NCBI GenBank assembly: GCA_030220185.1
Contig: JASPKZ010008350.1
Coordinates: 2,515,001-2,579,000 of the forward strand
Direction of reading: 5' to 3'
DNA length: 64,000 bases
Source: Diploptera punctata
Taxonomy: Eukaryota > Arthropoda > Insecta > Blattodea > Blaberidae
Under the pieces are notes generated by a model. The model was given only the letters and a program-made list of their open reading frames with translations, ran no database searches and was not told the origin of the DNA. Positions 10,140 through 19,414 of the stretch are shown one piece after another. A program made the position numbers and the translations under genes. The first letter of the stretch is position 1; each line of letters starts with the position of its first letter.

Positions 10140-10358
10140 GTATAATTTTTCTCTTCAAATATGATTTATCCATTATTGAGATGTACGAAATCAATAATAA
10201 AAACTTGGAAAAAGCCGTACTGGCTGTAATGTATAATTCCCAAATATGTCTTCTAATAAAGGAGCAGCCATTTGCAAGATAGAAGCATGGCTTCACAGCA
10301 TTTGGTGGATGGGAATTACAATGTATATAGAGAAAGATTTGCGTTTAGATCGGTAATT

Positions 10359-10431
10359 GCTCAGGTAGCTCAGTTGGTAGAGCACTTGGTCTAGAGAACC
10401 AAGGGTCCCGGGTTCAAGTCCCGGTCTGAGC
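10359..10431 (+). tRNA. tRNA gene, right arm copy 8
   Basis: Consensus tRNA; one T missing in the spacer near 10254 and C to A at position -3 relative to the gene. Confidence 0.85.
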
Positions 10432-10651
10432 GTATAATTTTTCTCTTCAAATATGATTTATCCATTATTGAGATGTACGAAATCAATAATAAAAACTTGG
10501 AAAAAGCCGTACTGGCTGTAATGTATAATTCCCAAATATGTCTTCTTAATAAAGGAGCAGCCATTTGCAAGATAGAAGCATGGCTTCACAGCATTTGGTG
10601 GATGGGAATTACAATGTATATAGAGAAAGATTTGCGTTTAGATCGGTACTT

Positions 10652-10724
10652 GCTCAGGTAGCTCAGTTGGTAGAGCACTTGGTCTAGAGAACCAAGGGTC
10701 CCGGGTTCAAGTCCCGGTCTGAGC
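10652..10724 (+). tRNA. tRNA gene, right arm copy 9
   Basis: Consensus tRNA and spacer. Confidence 0.85.
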
Positions 10725-10945
10725 GTATAATTTTTCTCTTCAAATATGATTTATCCATTATTGAGATGTACGAAATCAATAATAAAAAAACTTGGAAAAA
10801 GCCGTACTGGCTGTAATGTATAATTCCCAATATGTCTTCTTAATAAAGGAGCAGCCATTTGCAAGATAGAAGCATGGCTTCACAGCATTTGGTGGATGGG
10901 AATTACAATGTATATAGAGAAAGATTTGCGTTTAGATCGGTACTT

Positions 10946-11018
10946 GCTCAGGTAGCTCAGTTGGTAGAGCACTTGGTCTAGAGAACCAAGGGTCCCGGGT
11001 TCAAGTCCCGGTCTGAGC
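10946..11018 (+). tRNA. tRNA gene, right arm copy 10
   Basis: Consensus tRNA; spacer has two extra A near 10785 and one A missing near 10829. Confidence 0.85.
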
Positions 11019-11238
11019 GTATAATTTTTCTCTTCAAATATGATTTATCCATTATTGAGATGTACGAAATCAATAATAAAAACTTGGAAAAAGCCGTACT
11101 GGCTGTAATGTATAATTCCCAAATATGTCTTCTTAATAAAGGAGCAGCCATTTGCAAGATAGAAGCATGGCTTCACAGCATTTGGTGGATGGGAATTACA
11201 ATGTATATAGAGAAAGATTTGCGTTTAGATCGGTACTT

Positions 11239-11311
11239 GCTCAGGTAGCTCAGTTGGTAGAGCACTTGGTCTAGAGAACCAAGGGTCCCGGGTTCAAGTC
11301 CCGGTCTGAGC
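11239..11311 (+). tRNA. tRNA gene, right arm copy 11
   Basis: Consensus tRNA and spacer. Confidence 0.85.
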
Positions 11312-11532
11312 GTATAATTTTTCTCTTCAAATATGATTTATCCATTATTGAGATGTACGAAATCAATAATAAAAACTTGGAAAAAGCCGTACTGGCTGTA
11401 ATGTATAATTCCCAAATATGTCTTCTTTAATAAAGGAGCAGCCATTTGCAAGATAGAAGCATGGCTTCACAGCATTTGGTGGATGGGAATTACAATGTAT
11501 ATAGAGAAAGATTTGCGTTTAGATCGGTACTT

Positions 11533-11605
11533 GCTCAGGTAGCTCAGTTGGTAGAGCACTTGGTCTAGAGAACCAAGGGTCCCGGGTTCAAGTCCCGGTC
11601 TGAGC
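11533..11605 (+). tRNA. tRNA gene, right arm copy 12
   Basis: Consensus tRNA; one extra T in the spacer near 11428. Confidence 0.85.
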
Positions 11606-11826
11606 GTATAATTTTTCTCTTCAAATATGATTTATCCATTATTGAGATGTACGAAATCAATAATAAAAACTTGGAAAAAGCCGTACTGGCTGTAATGTAT
11701 AATTCCCAAATATGTCTTCTTAATAAAGGAGCAGCCATTTGCAAGATAGAAGCATGGCTTCACAGCATTTGGTGGATGGGAATTACAATGTATATAGAGA
11801 AAGATATTGCGTTTAGATCGGTACTT

Positions 11827-11899
11827 GCTCAGGTAGCTCAGTTGGTAGAGCACTTGGTCTAGAGAACCAAGGGTCCCGGGTTCAAGTCCCGGTCTGAGC
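11827..11899 (+). tRNA. tRNA gene, right arm copy 13
   Basis: Consensus tRNA; one extra A in the spacer at about 11806, between TATATAG and the gene. Confidence 0.85.
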
Positions 11900-12119
11900 G
11901 TATAATTTTTCTCTTCAAATATGATTTATCCATTATTGAGATGTACGAAATCAATAATAAAAACTTGGAAAAAGCCGTACTGGCTGTAATGTATAATTCC
12001 CAAATATGTCTTCTTAATAAAGGAGCAGCCATTTGCAAGATAGAAGCATGGCTTCACAGCATTTGGTGGATGGGAATTACAATGTATATAGAGAAAGATT
12101 TGCGTTTAGATCGGTACTT

Positions 12120-12192
12120 GCTCAGGTAGCTCAGTTGGTAGAGCACTTGGTCTAGAGAACCAAGGGTCCCGGGTTCAAGTCCCGGTCTGAGC
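12120..12192 (+). tRNA. tRNA gene, right arm copy 14
   Basis: Consensus tRNA and spacer. Confidence 0.85.
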
Positions 12193-12412
12193 GTATAATT
12201 TTTCTCTTCAAATATGATTTATCCATTATTGAGATGTACGAAATCAATAATAAAAACTTGGAAAAAGCCGTACTGGCTGTAATGTATAATTCCCAAATAT
12301 GTCTTCTTAATAAAGGAGCAGCCATTTGCAAGATAGAAGCATGGCTTCACAGCATTTGGTGGATGGGAATTACAATGTATATAGAGAAAGATTTGCGTTT
12401 AGATCGGTACTT

Positions 12413-12485
12413 GCTCAGGTAGCTCAGTTGGTAGAGCACTTGGTCTAGAGAACCAAGGGTCCCGGGTTCAAGTCCCGGTCTGAGC
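12413..12485 (+). tRNA. tRNA gene, right arm copy 15
   Basis: Consensus tRNA and spacer. Confidence 0.85.
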
Positions 12486-12706
12486 GTATAATTTTTCTCT
12501 TCAAATATGATTTATCCATTATTGAGATGTACGAAATCAATAATAAAAACTTGGAAAAAGCCGTACTGGCTGTAATGTATAATTCCCAAATATGTTCTTC
12601 TTAATAAAGGAGCAGCCATTTGCAAGATAGAAGCATGGCTTCACAGCATTTGGTGGATGGGAATTACAATGTATATAGAGAAAGATTTGCGTTTAGATCG
12701 GTACTT

Positions 12707-12779
12707 GCTCAGGTAGCTCAGTTGGTAGAGCACTTGGTCTAGAGAACCAAGGGTCCCGGGTTCAAGTCCCGGTCTGAGC
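12707..12779 (+). tRNA. tRNA gene, right arm copy 16
   Basis: Consensus tRNA; one extra T in the spacer near 12595. Confidence 0.85.
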
Positions 12780-12999
12780 GTATAATTTTTCTCTTCAAAT
12801 ATGATTTATCCATTATTGAGATGTACGAAATCAATAATAAAAACTTGGAAAAAGCCGTACTGGCTGTAATGTATAATTCCCAAATATGTCTTCTTAATAA
12901 AGGAGCAGCCATTTGCAAGATAGAAGCATGGCTTCACAGCATTTGGTGGATGGGAATTACAATGTATATAGAGAAAGATTTGCGTTTAGATCGGTACTT

Positions 13000-13072
13000 G
13001 CTCAGGTAGCTCAGTTGGTAGAGCACTTGGTCTAGAGAACCAAGGGTCCCGGGTTCAAGTCCCGGTCTGAGC
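13000..13072 (+). tRNA. tRNA gene, right arm copy 17, altered terminator
   Basis: Consensus tRNA; downstream run is AAATTTTC where others have AATTTTTC, so the Pol III stop is T4 not T5. Confidence 0.85.
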
Positions 13073-13292
13073 GTATAAATTTTCTCTTCAAATATGATTT
13101 ATCCATTATTGAGATGTACGAAATCAATAATAAAAACTTGGAAAAAGCCGTACTGGCTGTAATGTATAATTCCCAAATATGTCTTCTTAATAAAGGAGCA
13201 GCCATTTGCAAGATAGAAGCATGGCTTCACAGCATTTGGTGGATGGGAATTACAATGTATATAGAGAAAGATTTGCGTTTAGATCGGTACTT

Positions 13293-13365
13293 GCTCAGGT
13301 AGCTCAGTTGGTAGAGCACTTGGTCTAGAGAACCAAGGGTCCCGGGTTCAAGTCCCGGTCTGAGC
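13293..13365 (+). tRNA. tRNA gene, right arm copy 18
   Basis: Consensus tRNA and upstream spacer; the altered terminator of copy 17 lies in that spacer. Confidence 0.85.
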
Positions 13366-13585
13366 GTATAATTTTTCTCTTCAAATATGATTTATCCATT
13401 ATTGAGATGTACGAAATCAATAATAAAAACTTGGAAAAAGCCGTACTGGCTGTAATGTATAATTCCCAAATATGTCTTCTTAATAAAGGAGCAGCCATTT
13501 GCAAGATAGAAGCATGGCTTCACAGCATTTGGTGGATGGGAATTACAATGTATATAGAGAAAGATTTGCGTTTAGATCGGTACTT

Positions 13586-13658
13586 GCTCAGGTAGCTCAG
13601 TTGGTAGAGCACTTGGTCTAGAGAACCAAGGGTCCCGGGTTCAAGTCCCGGTCTGAGC
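13586..13658 (+). tRNA. tRNA gene, right arm copy 19
   Basis: Consensus tRNA and spacer. Confidence 0.85.
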
Positions 13659-13860
13659 GTATAATTTTTCTCTTCAAATATGATTTATCCATTATTGAGA
13701 TGTACGAAATCAATAATAAAAACTTGGAAAAAGCCGTACTGGCTGTAATGTATAATTCCCAAATATGTCTTCTTAATAAAGGAGCAGCCATTTGCAAGAT
13801 AGAAGCATGGCTTCACAGCATTTGGTGGATGGAGAAAGATTTGCGTTTAGATCGGTACTT

Positions 13861-13933
13861 GCTCAGGTAGCTCAGTTGGTAGAGCACTTGGTCTAGAGAA
13901 CCAAGGGTCCCGGGTTCAAGTCCCGGTCTGAGC
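13861..13933 (+). tRNA. tRNA gene, right arm copy 20, upstream deletion
   Basis: Consensus tRNA, but 18 bp are missing just after 'GGTGGATGG' (near 13832). The deletion removes the second half of the spacer inverted repeat and the TATATAG element. Confidence 0.83.
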
Positions 13934-14153
13934 GTATAATTTTTCTCTTCAAATATGATTTATCCATTATTGAGATGTACGAAATCAATAATAAAAACTT
14001 GGAAAAAGCCGTACTGGCTGTAATGTATAATTCCCAAATATGTCTTCTTAATAAAGGAGCAGCCATTTGCAAGATAGAAGCATGGCTTCACAGCATTTGG
14101 TGGATGGGAATTACAATGTATATAGAGAAAGATTTGCGTTTAGATCGGTACTT

Positions 14154-14226
14154 GCTCAGGTAGCTCAGTTGGTAGAGCACTTGGTCTAGAGAACCAAGGG
14201 TCCCGGGTTCAAGTCCCGGTCTGAGC
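14154..14226 (+). tRNA. tRNA gene, right arm copy 21
   Basis: Consensus tRNA and spacer. Confidence 0.85.
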
Positions 14227-14446
14227 GTATAATTTTTCTCTTCAAATATGATTTATCCATTATTGAGATGTACGAAATCAATAATAAAAACTTGGAAAAA
14301 GCCGTACTGGCTGTAATGTATAATTCCCAAATATGTCTTCTTAATAAAGGAGCAGCCATTTGCAAGATAGAAGCATGGCTTCACAGCATTTGGTGGATGG
14401 GAATTACAATGTATATAGAGAAAGATTTGCGTTTAGATCGGTACTT

Positions 14447-14519
14447 GCTCAGGTAGCTCAGTTGGTAGAGCACTTGGTCTAGAGAACCAAGGGTCCCGGG
14501 TTCAAGTCCCGGTCTGAGC
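14447..14519 (+). tRNA. tRNA gene, right arm copy 22
   Basis: Consensus tRNA and spacer. Confidence 0.85.
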
Positions 14520-14739
14520 GTATAATTTTTCTCTTCAAATATGATTTATCCATTATTGAGATGTACGAAATCAATAATAAAAACTTGGAAAAAGCCGTAC
14601 TGGCTGTAATGTATAATTCCCAAATATGTCTTCTTAATAAAGGAGCAGCCATTTGCAAGATAGAAGCATGGCTTCACAGCATTTGGTGGATGGGAATTAC
14701 AATGTATATAGAGAAAGATTTGCGTTTAGATCGGTACTT

Positions 14740-14812
14740 GCTCAGGTAGCTCAGTTGGTAGAGCACTTGGTCTAGAGAACCAAGGGTCCCGGGTTCAAGT
14801 CCCGGTCTGAGC
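14740..14812 (+). tRNA. tRNA gene, right arm copy 23 (outermost)
   Basis: Consensus tRNA with terminator. The array stops 20 nt past its 3' end, at a different point of the unit than the left end. Confidence 0.85.
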
Positions 14813-14832
14813 GTATAATTTTTCTCTTCAAA

Positions 14833-14844
14833 TACCAATTAGGT
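14833..14844. repeat. Target-site duplication, right side of tRNA array
   Basis: TACCAATTAGGT, partner of 6550-6561. The first two bases (TA) also fit the array unit. Confidence 0.85.
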
Positions 14845-14947
14845 ATTTCCCTCTGGTTTTACTTCAAGAAGCTTCCATGCTAGTCTTTTATTCCCCATTT
14901 GTGCCACATGTCCTGCTCATCACAGTCTACTAGACATAAGATTATTA
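14845..14947 (-). repeat. RTE-like LINE fragment, right half, split by the tRNA array
   Basis: Starts 'ATTTCCCTCTGGTTTT', exactly where the left half at 6549 stopped, and continues through 'AAGAAGCTTCCATGC' to 'CACAGTCTACTAGAC'. Joining 6549 to the right duplication restores the normal order of this family. Ends with the tentative AGATTATTA duplication. Confidence 0.85.
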
Positions 14948-15354
14948 TTTTTTTAATTTGTACATACCGAATTTTTAAACCGTTTCACTGTAAATTTGAG
15001 TTTTTACATAAATTGACGTTCTGGTTGCTTTTGGATATTTTAAATTGCTATATAGGCAGTCATTTTACTGATATTTTCGAAAATACGTTTCAAGGATGAT
15101 AGAATTGCCATTAACTCAAAACCCGCCAAGTGGTCTCATTTCATGAGCACATATACACATTTATGTATAAATTGTCTCATTATTGAACCATATTTGCAAA
15201 CTTGCGTATTAATAATTTTATTAAGCAGCGAAGTGAATGGGAGGTCGCTATTAATTTAATTAAAAAAAGAGTTCGTGAATTCTAGAAGTTAGGGAACCGC
15301 TGCACCACATATATTAATGTTACATTTAATTTAAATGTAAGAATAACTTTATAA

Positions 15355-15357
<3 letters not shown>
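14948..15357. other. No recognised feature
   Basis: AT-rich spacer. The 66-codon frame at 14899-15099 has no motif and overlaps the LINE fragment end. Confidence 0.4.

Positions 15358-15391
<34 letters not shown>
15358..15391. repeat. (ATT)n microsatellite
   Basis: About 11 triplets directly before a SINE insertion site. Confidence 0.9.
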
Positions 15392-15397
15392 GGTTAC

Positions 15398-15821
15398 ATC
15401 CTTATATAAAGTCGGCCGTGGTGGACTAACGGCTATGCTCCTTGACTCTGTCCCGAAGGTCGCGCGTTAAAACAGCCCAAAATCGATGGATAATTAGGAT
15501 GGAAAAATCCAAGAAATAAATCCTCCGGGAGGGACTTAAAGCCGTGGGTTCAAATCTGAAGATTATCTGATTCGTAAAAGATCCTTAAGCCTGAATAAAA
15601 AGGCATCTAAACAAAATTTACCGATCTCCTTCATCTTGGTATTATCTTAGTTGCCAACCAGTTGTCTCATTGGGTCGGTATGTTGACCGCATATAATTCA
15701 TGACACCTTTAAGGAAATAAGTTTAACTAAATTGACTTGGTCTAAAAAGTGCCTAACAAAGGAGAGGTTAAGGCCAAACATTGGGCTGTTACCCATCGTA
15801 GATTAGATCCTTATATAAAGT
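15398..15821 (+). mobile_element. SINE family B, complete copy with 15-bp duplication
   Basis: ATCCTTATATAAAGT occurs at 15398-15412 and 15807-15821 and brackets a 394-bp element. The head 'CGGCCGTGGTGGACTAACGG' is tRNA-like (A-box region), and 'GGTCGCGCGTTAAAAC' holds a decayed B box. A body rich in 'GGATGGAAAAATCCAAG' and 'CTCCGGGAGGGACTT' follows. The 3' end is 'GTTACCCATCGTAGATTAG'. This copy defines the family length. It is moved by LINE machinery in principle; the partner LINE is unknown. Confidence 0.85.
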
Positions 15822-15839
15822 GTATCATAAACAAATTTT

Positions 15840-16330
15840 TAGGAAAGACACGAAAAATATTAGTAAAAATTAGGTGGAATCTGTTGCAATGTATGAAAGT
15901 GAGGTATAGATAATCAATACGTACTACAAGAATAGACTAATAACTTTAGGAATGGATTATTTACGCAGAAGTGCCAGAAAGTCAAAATTAGAACATGTCA
16001 CAAATAAGGAAATTGGAAACATAATGGAATCAGAAGTAATAATTGAAAGAATTGAGGAGAAGGAATTAAAATGGTAAGGACATATTTTAAGAATGGAAGA
16101 TGAGCAATGGACGAAATTACTGTATCAATGGCAACCGACCAGAAAGAAGAAAATGAGACCAAAGTTAACATGGAAGGAAAGCATGAGGATAGTAATGCAA
16201 GCAAGAGGGCTTAGCATTGAACATGCCCAATATCTTAGGTTTTGGAGGTTTGCACGGGAAGACGGCAGCAGCTGTAAAATTCCGAAGATTGGTACATAAA
16301 TAAATTTTGAAGGAACAATCATATTAATCA
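15840..16330 (+). pseudogene. Non-LTR retrotransposon RT C-terminal remnant
   Basis: One frame reads 'MDYLRRSARKSKLEHVTNKE' then 'LKW*GHILRMEDEQWTKLLYQWQP', with a stop at 16075-16077 inside the usual 'LKWYGHILRM' motif. It continues to about 16299 ('KKKMRPKLTWKESMRIVMQARGL'). This is the C-terminal region of RTE-type reverse transcriptases, a third lineage in this window. The catalytic part is absent. Confidence 0.75.
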
Positions 16331-17001
16331 AGAAATATAATTTAAAAATTAATAGATAATGAGTTGACCATCTATATGTTTCCCTTTTGCTTATTTTTAA
16401 ATAAAAATAACAGATAGGGTCCTAATTGCAATGTTAACTTAGAGTTATGAATTTGACCCACAACACTGACACACTTTCACTTGGAAACTGATTTATGTGA
16501 GATAATGGAAAATTCAGATGTAACACTGGGACATACCAAGTATTTTAGGTTGACTAAGACGAATTAGTCATAATTAGTAGAGATGCACAGACTTTCTCTA
16601 ATTAGCCCCAAAACTGGAAAGTTTTCAAACTCCATGGGTTTCTGTTTCACTCAAAATCATTTAATTAAAGTAGTTTAGAATCCACACGGATTAGAAGCAT
16701 AATGTAATGATTTGTAATAGAGTATCAAGAAACTTGCAAATTAAGTTACACTGCATGCAATACTATTCCTCTGTTTAAGTAATGGATTCATTTACAGGAC
16801 TTGGATCTAATGATTAATGTCTGATAGTGAGAGTTAAGATTAAATATAACTTACAAGGGAACTTTCAATCATTGTAAGCCGAAACCTACCTTAACATTTT
16901 TCCAGAGAAGCGTTGTGTTGTATCAAACCCGTGTCCGAAATATTATCTGCTGTTTTTACCTGCAAGACACTAAACTCTAGCGCCCAATCCCTTATTCAAA
17001 C
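16331..17001. other. No recognised feature
   Basis: AT-rich spacer without motifs. Confidence 0.4.
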
Positions 17002-17647
17002 TACAGGAAAGTAGTAGTAGTAGGAGGACTTTATTAGACAAAAAATAAGATATTTACAATATTACTTAGAAATATGGGTCGCACGGGCAGTAAGCCGTAC
17101 GTGCTGTTGACAGTCCGTTACAATAAAGTAATAATTGGCAATAGTATAAAAAAAAACAATAACATTACAATTACATAAAGAAAACACAATAATATTACAA
17201 TTACATAATAATACAATAGCATTATATATTAATTAAGTTATGTATAATTATTAAGAATAATGGTATTGCATTTGACAACATATATTTATTCATGTATGAG
17301 TGGTGTTCTTATTTTCCGCGTTTTGTCCAGAAATTTACCGAGGTTTATCCAATTTTCTGGATTTACCAATAACTCGTAGCATGCCAATCTTTTCCGATTT
17401 GAATTTAGAAATATTTCCGGTAATAACTGACGTCTCCAATATTCTAAATCATTACATTTTCCTAATATATGTATCTCATGTTTAAAGTTCCCGCACATTG
17501 GACATATTCGCATATCGTGATCGTCGCTAATTTTTAGAAATTTCCAAGCCCCTAGCCTAAACCAAGCAAGCCCTGATCTCTCTTTAAATCCTAGGTTGAG
17601 TATATAAGATTATTTTCCCCAAACGTGTTTTAGGTTACAGGAAAGTA
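17002..17647 (-). mobile_element. Finger-domain LINE copy 2, 5'-truncated, with 12-bp duplication
   Basis: TACAGGAAAGTA at 17002-17013 and 17636-17647 flanks a reverse-strand LINE 3' fragment. The (CTA)n tail is at the left (17011-17025) and the truncated 5' end at 17635. It matches 4195-5003 closely apart from an internal deletion in the 3' UTR. Target-primed reverse transcription with 5' truncation explains the structure. Confidence 0.9.
17286..17513 (-). pseudogene. C-terminal finger end of LINE polyprotein, copy 2
   Basis: Seventy-five residues starting MRICPMCGNFKHEIHIL, with the same C-x2-C ... H ... C finger as 4323-4550. The frame is open to its natural stop. It differs from copy 1 at scattered positions (for example FKHE for FEDE), so the two are independent insertions and not a recent local duplication. 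Confidence 0.7.
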
Positions 17648-18078
17648 ATAAAACTAGTCAATTCGTATAAGTTATTGGATAACTCTCACTACCTGCCGTT
17701 CGCGTTGCGTTCCGCCTCACTCCACTCCCCCCCTTACTCAACAGGGAGTCCATCTGCTCCGTAAAATGGGTTACCATTACTGGATTCTGGCTTTGATTTT
17801 TGTGCCTTGCAGTTAAAAACGGCCGATACTTTTTGGACTCGGTTTTGATACATCTAAACGCTTCTGTGGGAGAAATTTCAAGGTAATGTTACGGCATGCA
17901 GTGGTTGACTGTTCTCTTGTAAGCAGTCTTTTTCTTTCAATCCGTTTATTTAAATTTCATGGCTTCATCGATATAATTCTTCCTACTGGGTTTAGGTCGT
18001 TCGAATCTCTCGTTCCCTGGTGGTATCCATTTTAATATGTAATTTAATTGCATTTACTGTAGTTCATTAATATTTTGA
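17648..18078. other. Moderately GC-richer spacer, unrecognised
   Basis: A pyrimidine-rich stretch around 17700-17760 has no open frame or known repeat head. Confidence 0.35.
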
Positions 18079-18290
18079 GTAGGCGGCTTCGTGGCACAAG
18101 CGGTTAGACGCTCGCATCTCACAGCTGGGGATGAGGTCCTCCAAGTCGTTACGTGGTCAAGAAATCCATGTGTGTGATTCGTAGTTTAAAATCCATGTAC
18201 CGACAGGTCGTGCCACTGTAAGGCCCGGGTGGAGTTTGGCATGTAAAAGTACCTATAAGACGAGGGATTAAACTGAGATAATGAAATGGA
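18079..18290 (+). repeat. SINE family E (tRNA-like head, Leu/Ser-like A box)
   Basis: Head 'GGCGGCTTCGTGGCACAAGC' then 'GGTTAGACGCTCGCATCTCA' resembles the A-box half of a tRNA. A related, more damaged head occurs at 34212. The 3' limit is placed where SINE B begins. Confidence 0.55.
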
Positions 18291-18292
18291 AT

Positions 18293-18655
18293 CGGTCGCG
18301 GTGAACTAGTGGTTATGCTCCTTGCCTCTGGTACTGAGGGTCGCGGGTTCAAACCCGGCCGGGGTCGATGGATTTTTTAGGATGGAAAAATCCAAGGAGG
18401 AAGTCCTCCGGGAGGGACTTTAAGCCATGGGTCCCGAGTCTGAAGGTTTTCAAGCTCGTAAAAGATCCTTAAGCCTGAATGATAAGACCCCTAAGCAAAA
18501 TTTACCGACTTTTCCCGTCCTAGTACTACCTTGGTTTCCTAGATGTCAGTATGAGGCGGAACGCCGACCACGGATCACTCAAATGACATCTATACGAAAA
18601 CAAGTGTAACTATATTAGTATGGTTCAAATTCTTCCCTGTATGGGGAGGACGCCA
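18293..18655 (+). repeat. SINE family B copy, best-preserved head
   Basis: Head: 'CGGTCGCGGTGAACTAGTGG' (A box) and 'GGTCGCGGGTTCAAACCCGG' (B box with palindromic T arm). The body 'GGATGGAAAAATCCAAGGAG' and 'CTCCGGGAGGGACTTTAAGC' matches 15413-15806. No duplication was found. Confidence 0.8.
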
Positions 18656-18774
18656 AAATCTCATTTAAGTAAAATATGGGCTTACAAGAAGATTATGAAT
18701 AGTAATACAGTAGTATTAACACGTTCGACATGAACCTGATTCAGGTAGGTAGATGTGTGTCTAAAATCCAGAAT

Positions 18775-18775
18775 G

Positions 18776-18830
<55 letters not shown>
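18775..18830. repeat. (CA)n-(TA)n microsatellite
   Basis: About 8 CA then about 18 TA dinucleotides. Confidence 0.95.
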
Positions 18831-18832
<2 letters not shown>

Positions 18833-18839
18833 TCTAATA

Positions 18840-19368
18840 GGCCTATTTGAACTCGTGATTTATCCGAACATAAAACTATCATAAATATAAATAATTAACT
18901 GATATTGCCATAAAGGATGTCAGGATTTTTCTTTATGATATTACGGCGTAAATAAGCACACTGAATTTATTTAAAATTCCATTTAACACTTTATTCCTTT
19001 CCACAATTATCAGTAAACTCTTGATCACAATTTCGACTCACAATCTTCTTTTAAATTTTTCACAGTCACAACTATTTTACAGTCACTCCTAAATAAGTTC
19101 GCCACAATTTCTCATTCACTTAACACTGTCCAACGTGAGACTGACTGGGGTCCCGCCTGCGATCATTTTTATAATTCTAGACATAGTTTCGAGATATTTC
19201 GAAGTCTAGAAGCCTTTGGCCACCGATCTTTCCTGAAAGGAGGAAGGATATGCCGGTAGAATCATCTGGTAAGTCACTCCAGACACTTAGACTTGTTTGT
19301 GCGGGCCCTCTAACTCGCGATCCTCGCCCATACTCGCGCAATTCAAACGTAGCTATGCGACACGTAAC

Positions 19369-19376
<8 letters not shown>
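18840..19376. other. No recognised feature
   Basis: Spacer. The string 'GATTTATCCGAACATAAAAC' near 18858 gave no match to other repeats here. Confidence 0.35.

Positions 19377-19410
<34 letters not shown>
19377..19410. repeat. (TA)n microsatellite
   Basis: About 17 repeats. Confidence 0.95.

Positions 19411-19412
<2 letters not shown>

Positions 19413-19414
<2 letters not shown>

Larger units (their letters stand above)
6562..14832. repeat. Tandem/inverted array of a 293-bp tRNA-gene repeat
   Basis: About 28 units of 293 bp in two opposed arms. The left arm (6562-8175, 5.5 units) carries tRNA genes on the reverse strand. The right arm (8176-14832, 22.7 units) carries them on the forward strand. 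Each unit has a 73-nt tRNA gene and a 220-bp spacer. The spacer holds a T5 terminator 7 nt after the gene, an inverted repeat TAATTCCCA / TGGGAATTA about 70 nt apart, and TATATAG about 35 nt upstream of the gene. Units are nearly identical. Differences are mostly 1-2 nt indels in the right arm between 9.9 and 13.1 kb, plus one 18-bp deletion. Flanks carry a 12-bp duplication. Confidence 0.95.

Noticed and set aside
6688..14749. A 62-residue open frame repeated in most array units, overlapping the tRNA 5' end
   Set aside because: It is open only because the units are near-identical. It stops inside the tRNA gene, several units break it by 1-nt indels, and it has no recognisable motif. Treated as a by-product of the repeat.
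6562..14832. CRISPR-like array
   Set aside because: Regular spacing exists, but the 'spacers' are identical, the repeated core is a tRNA gene, and the context is eukaryotic.
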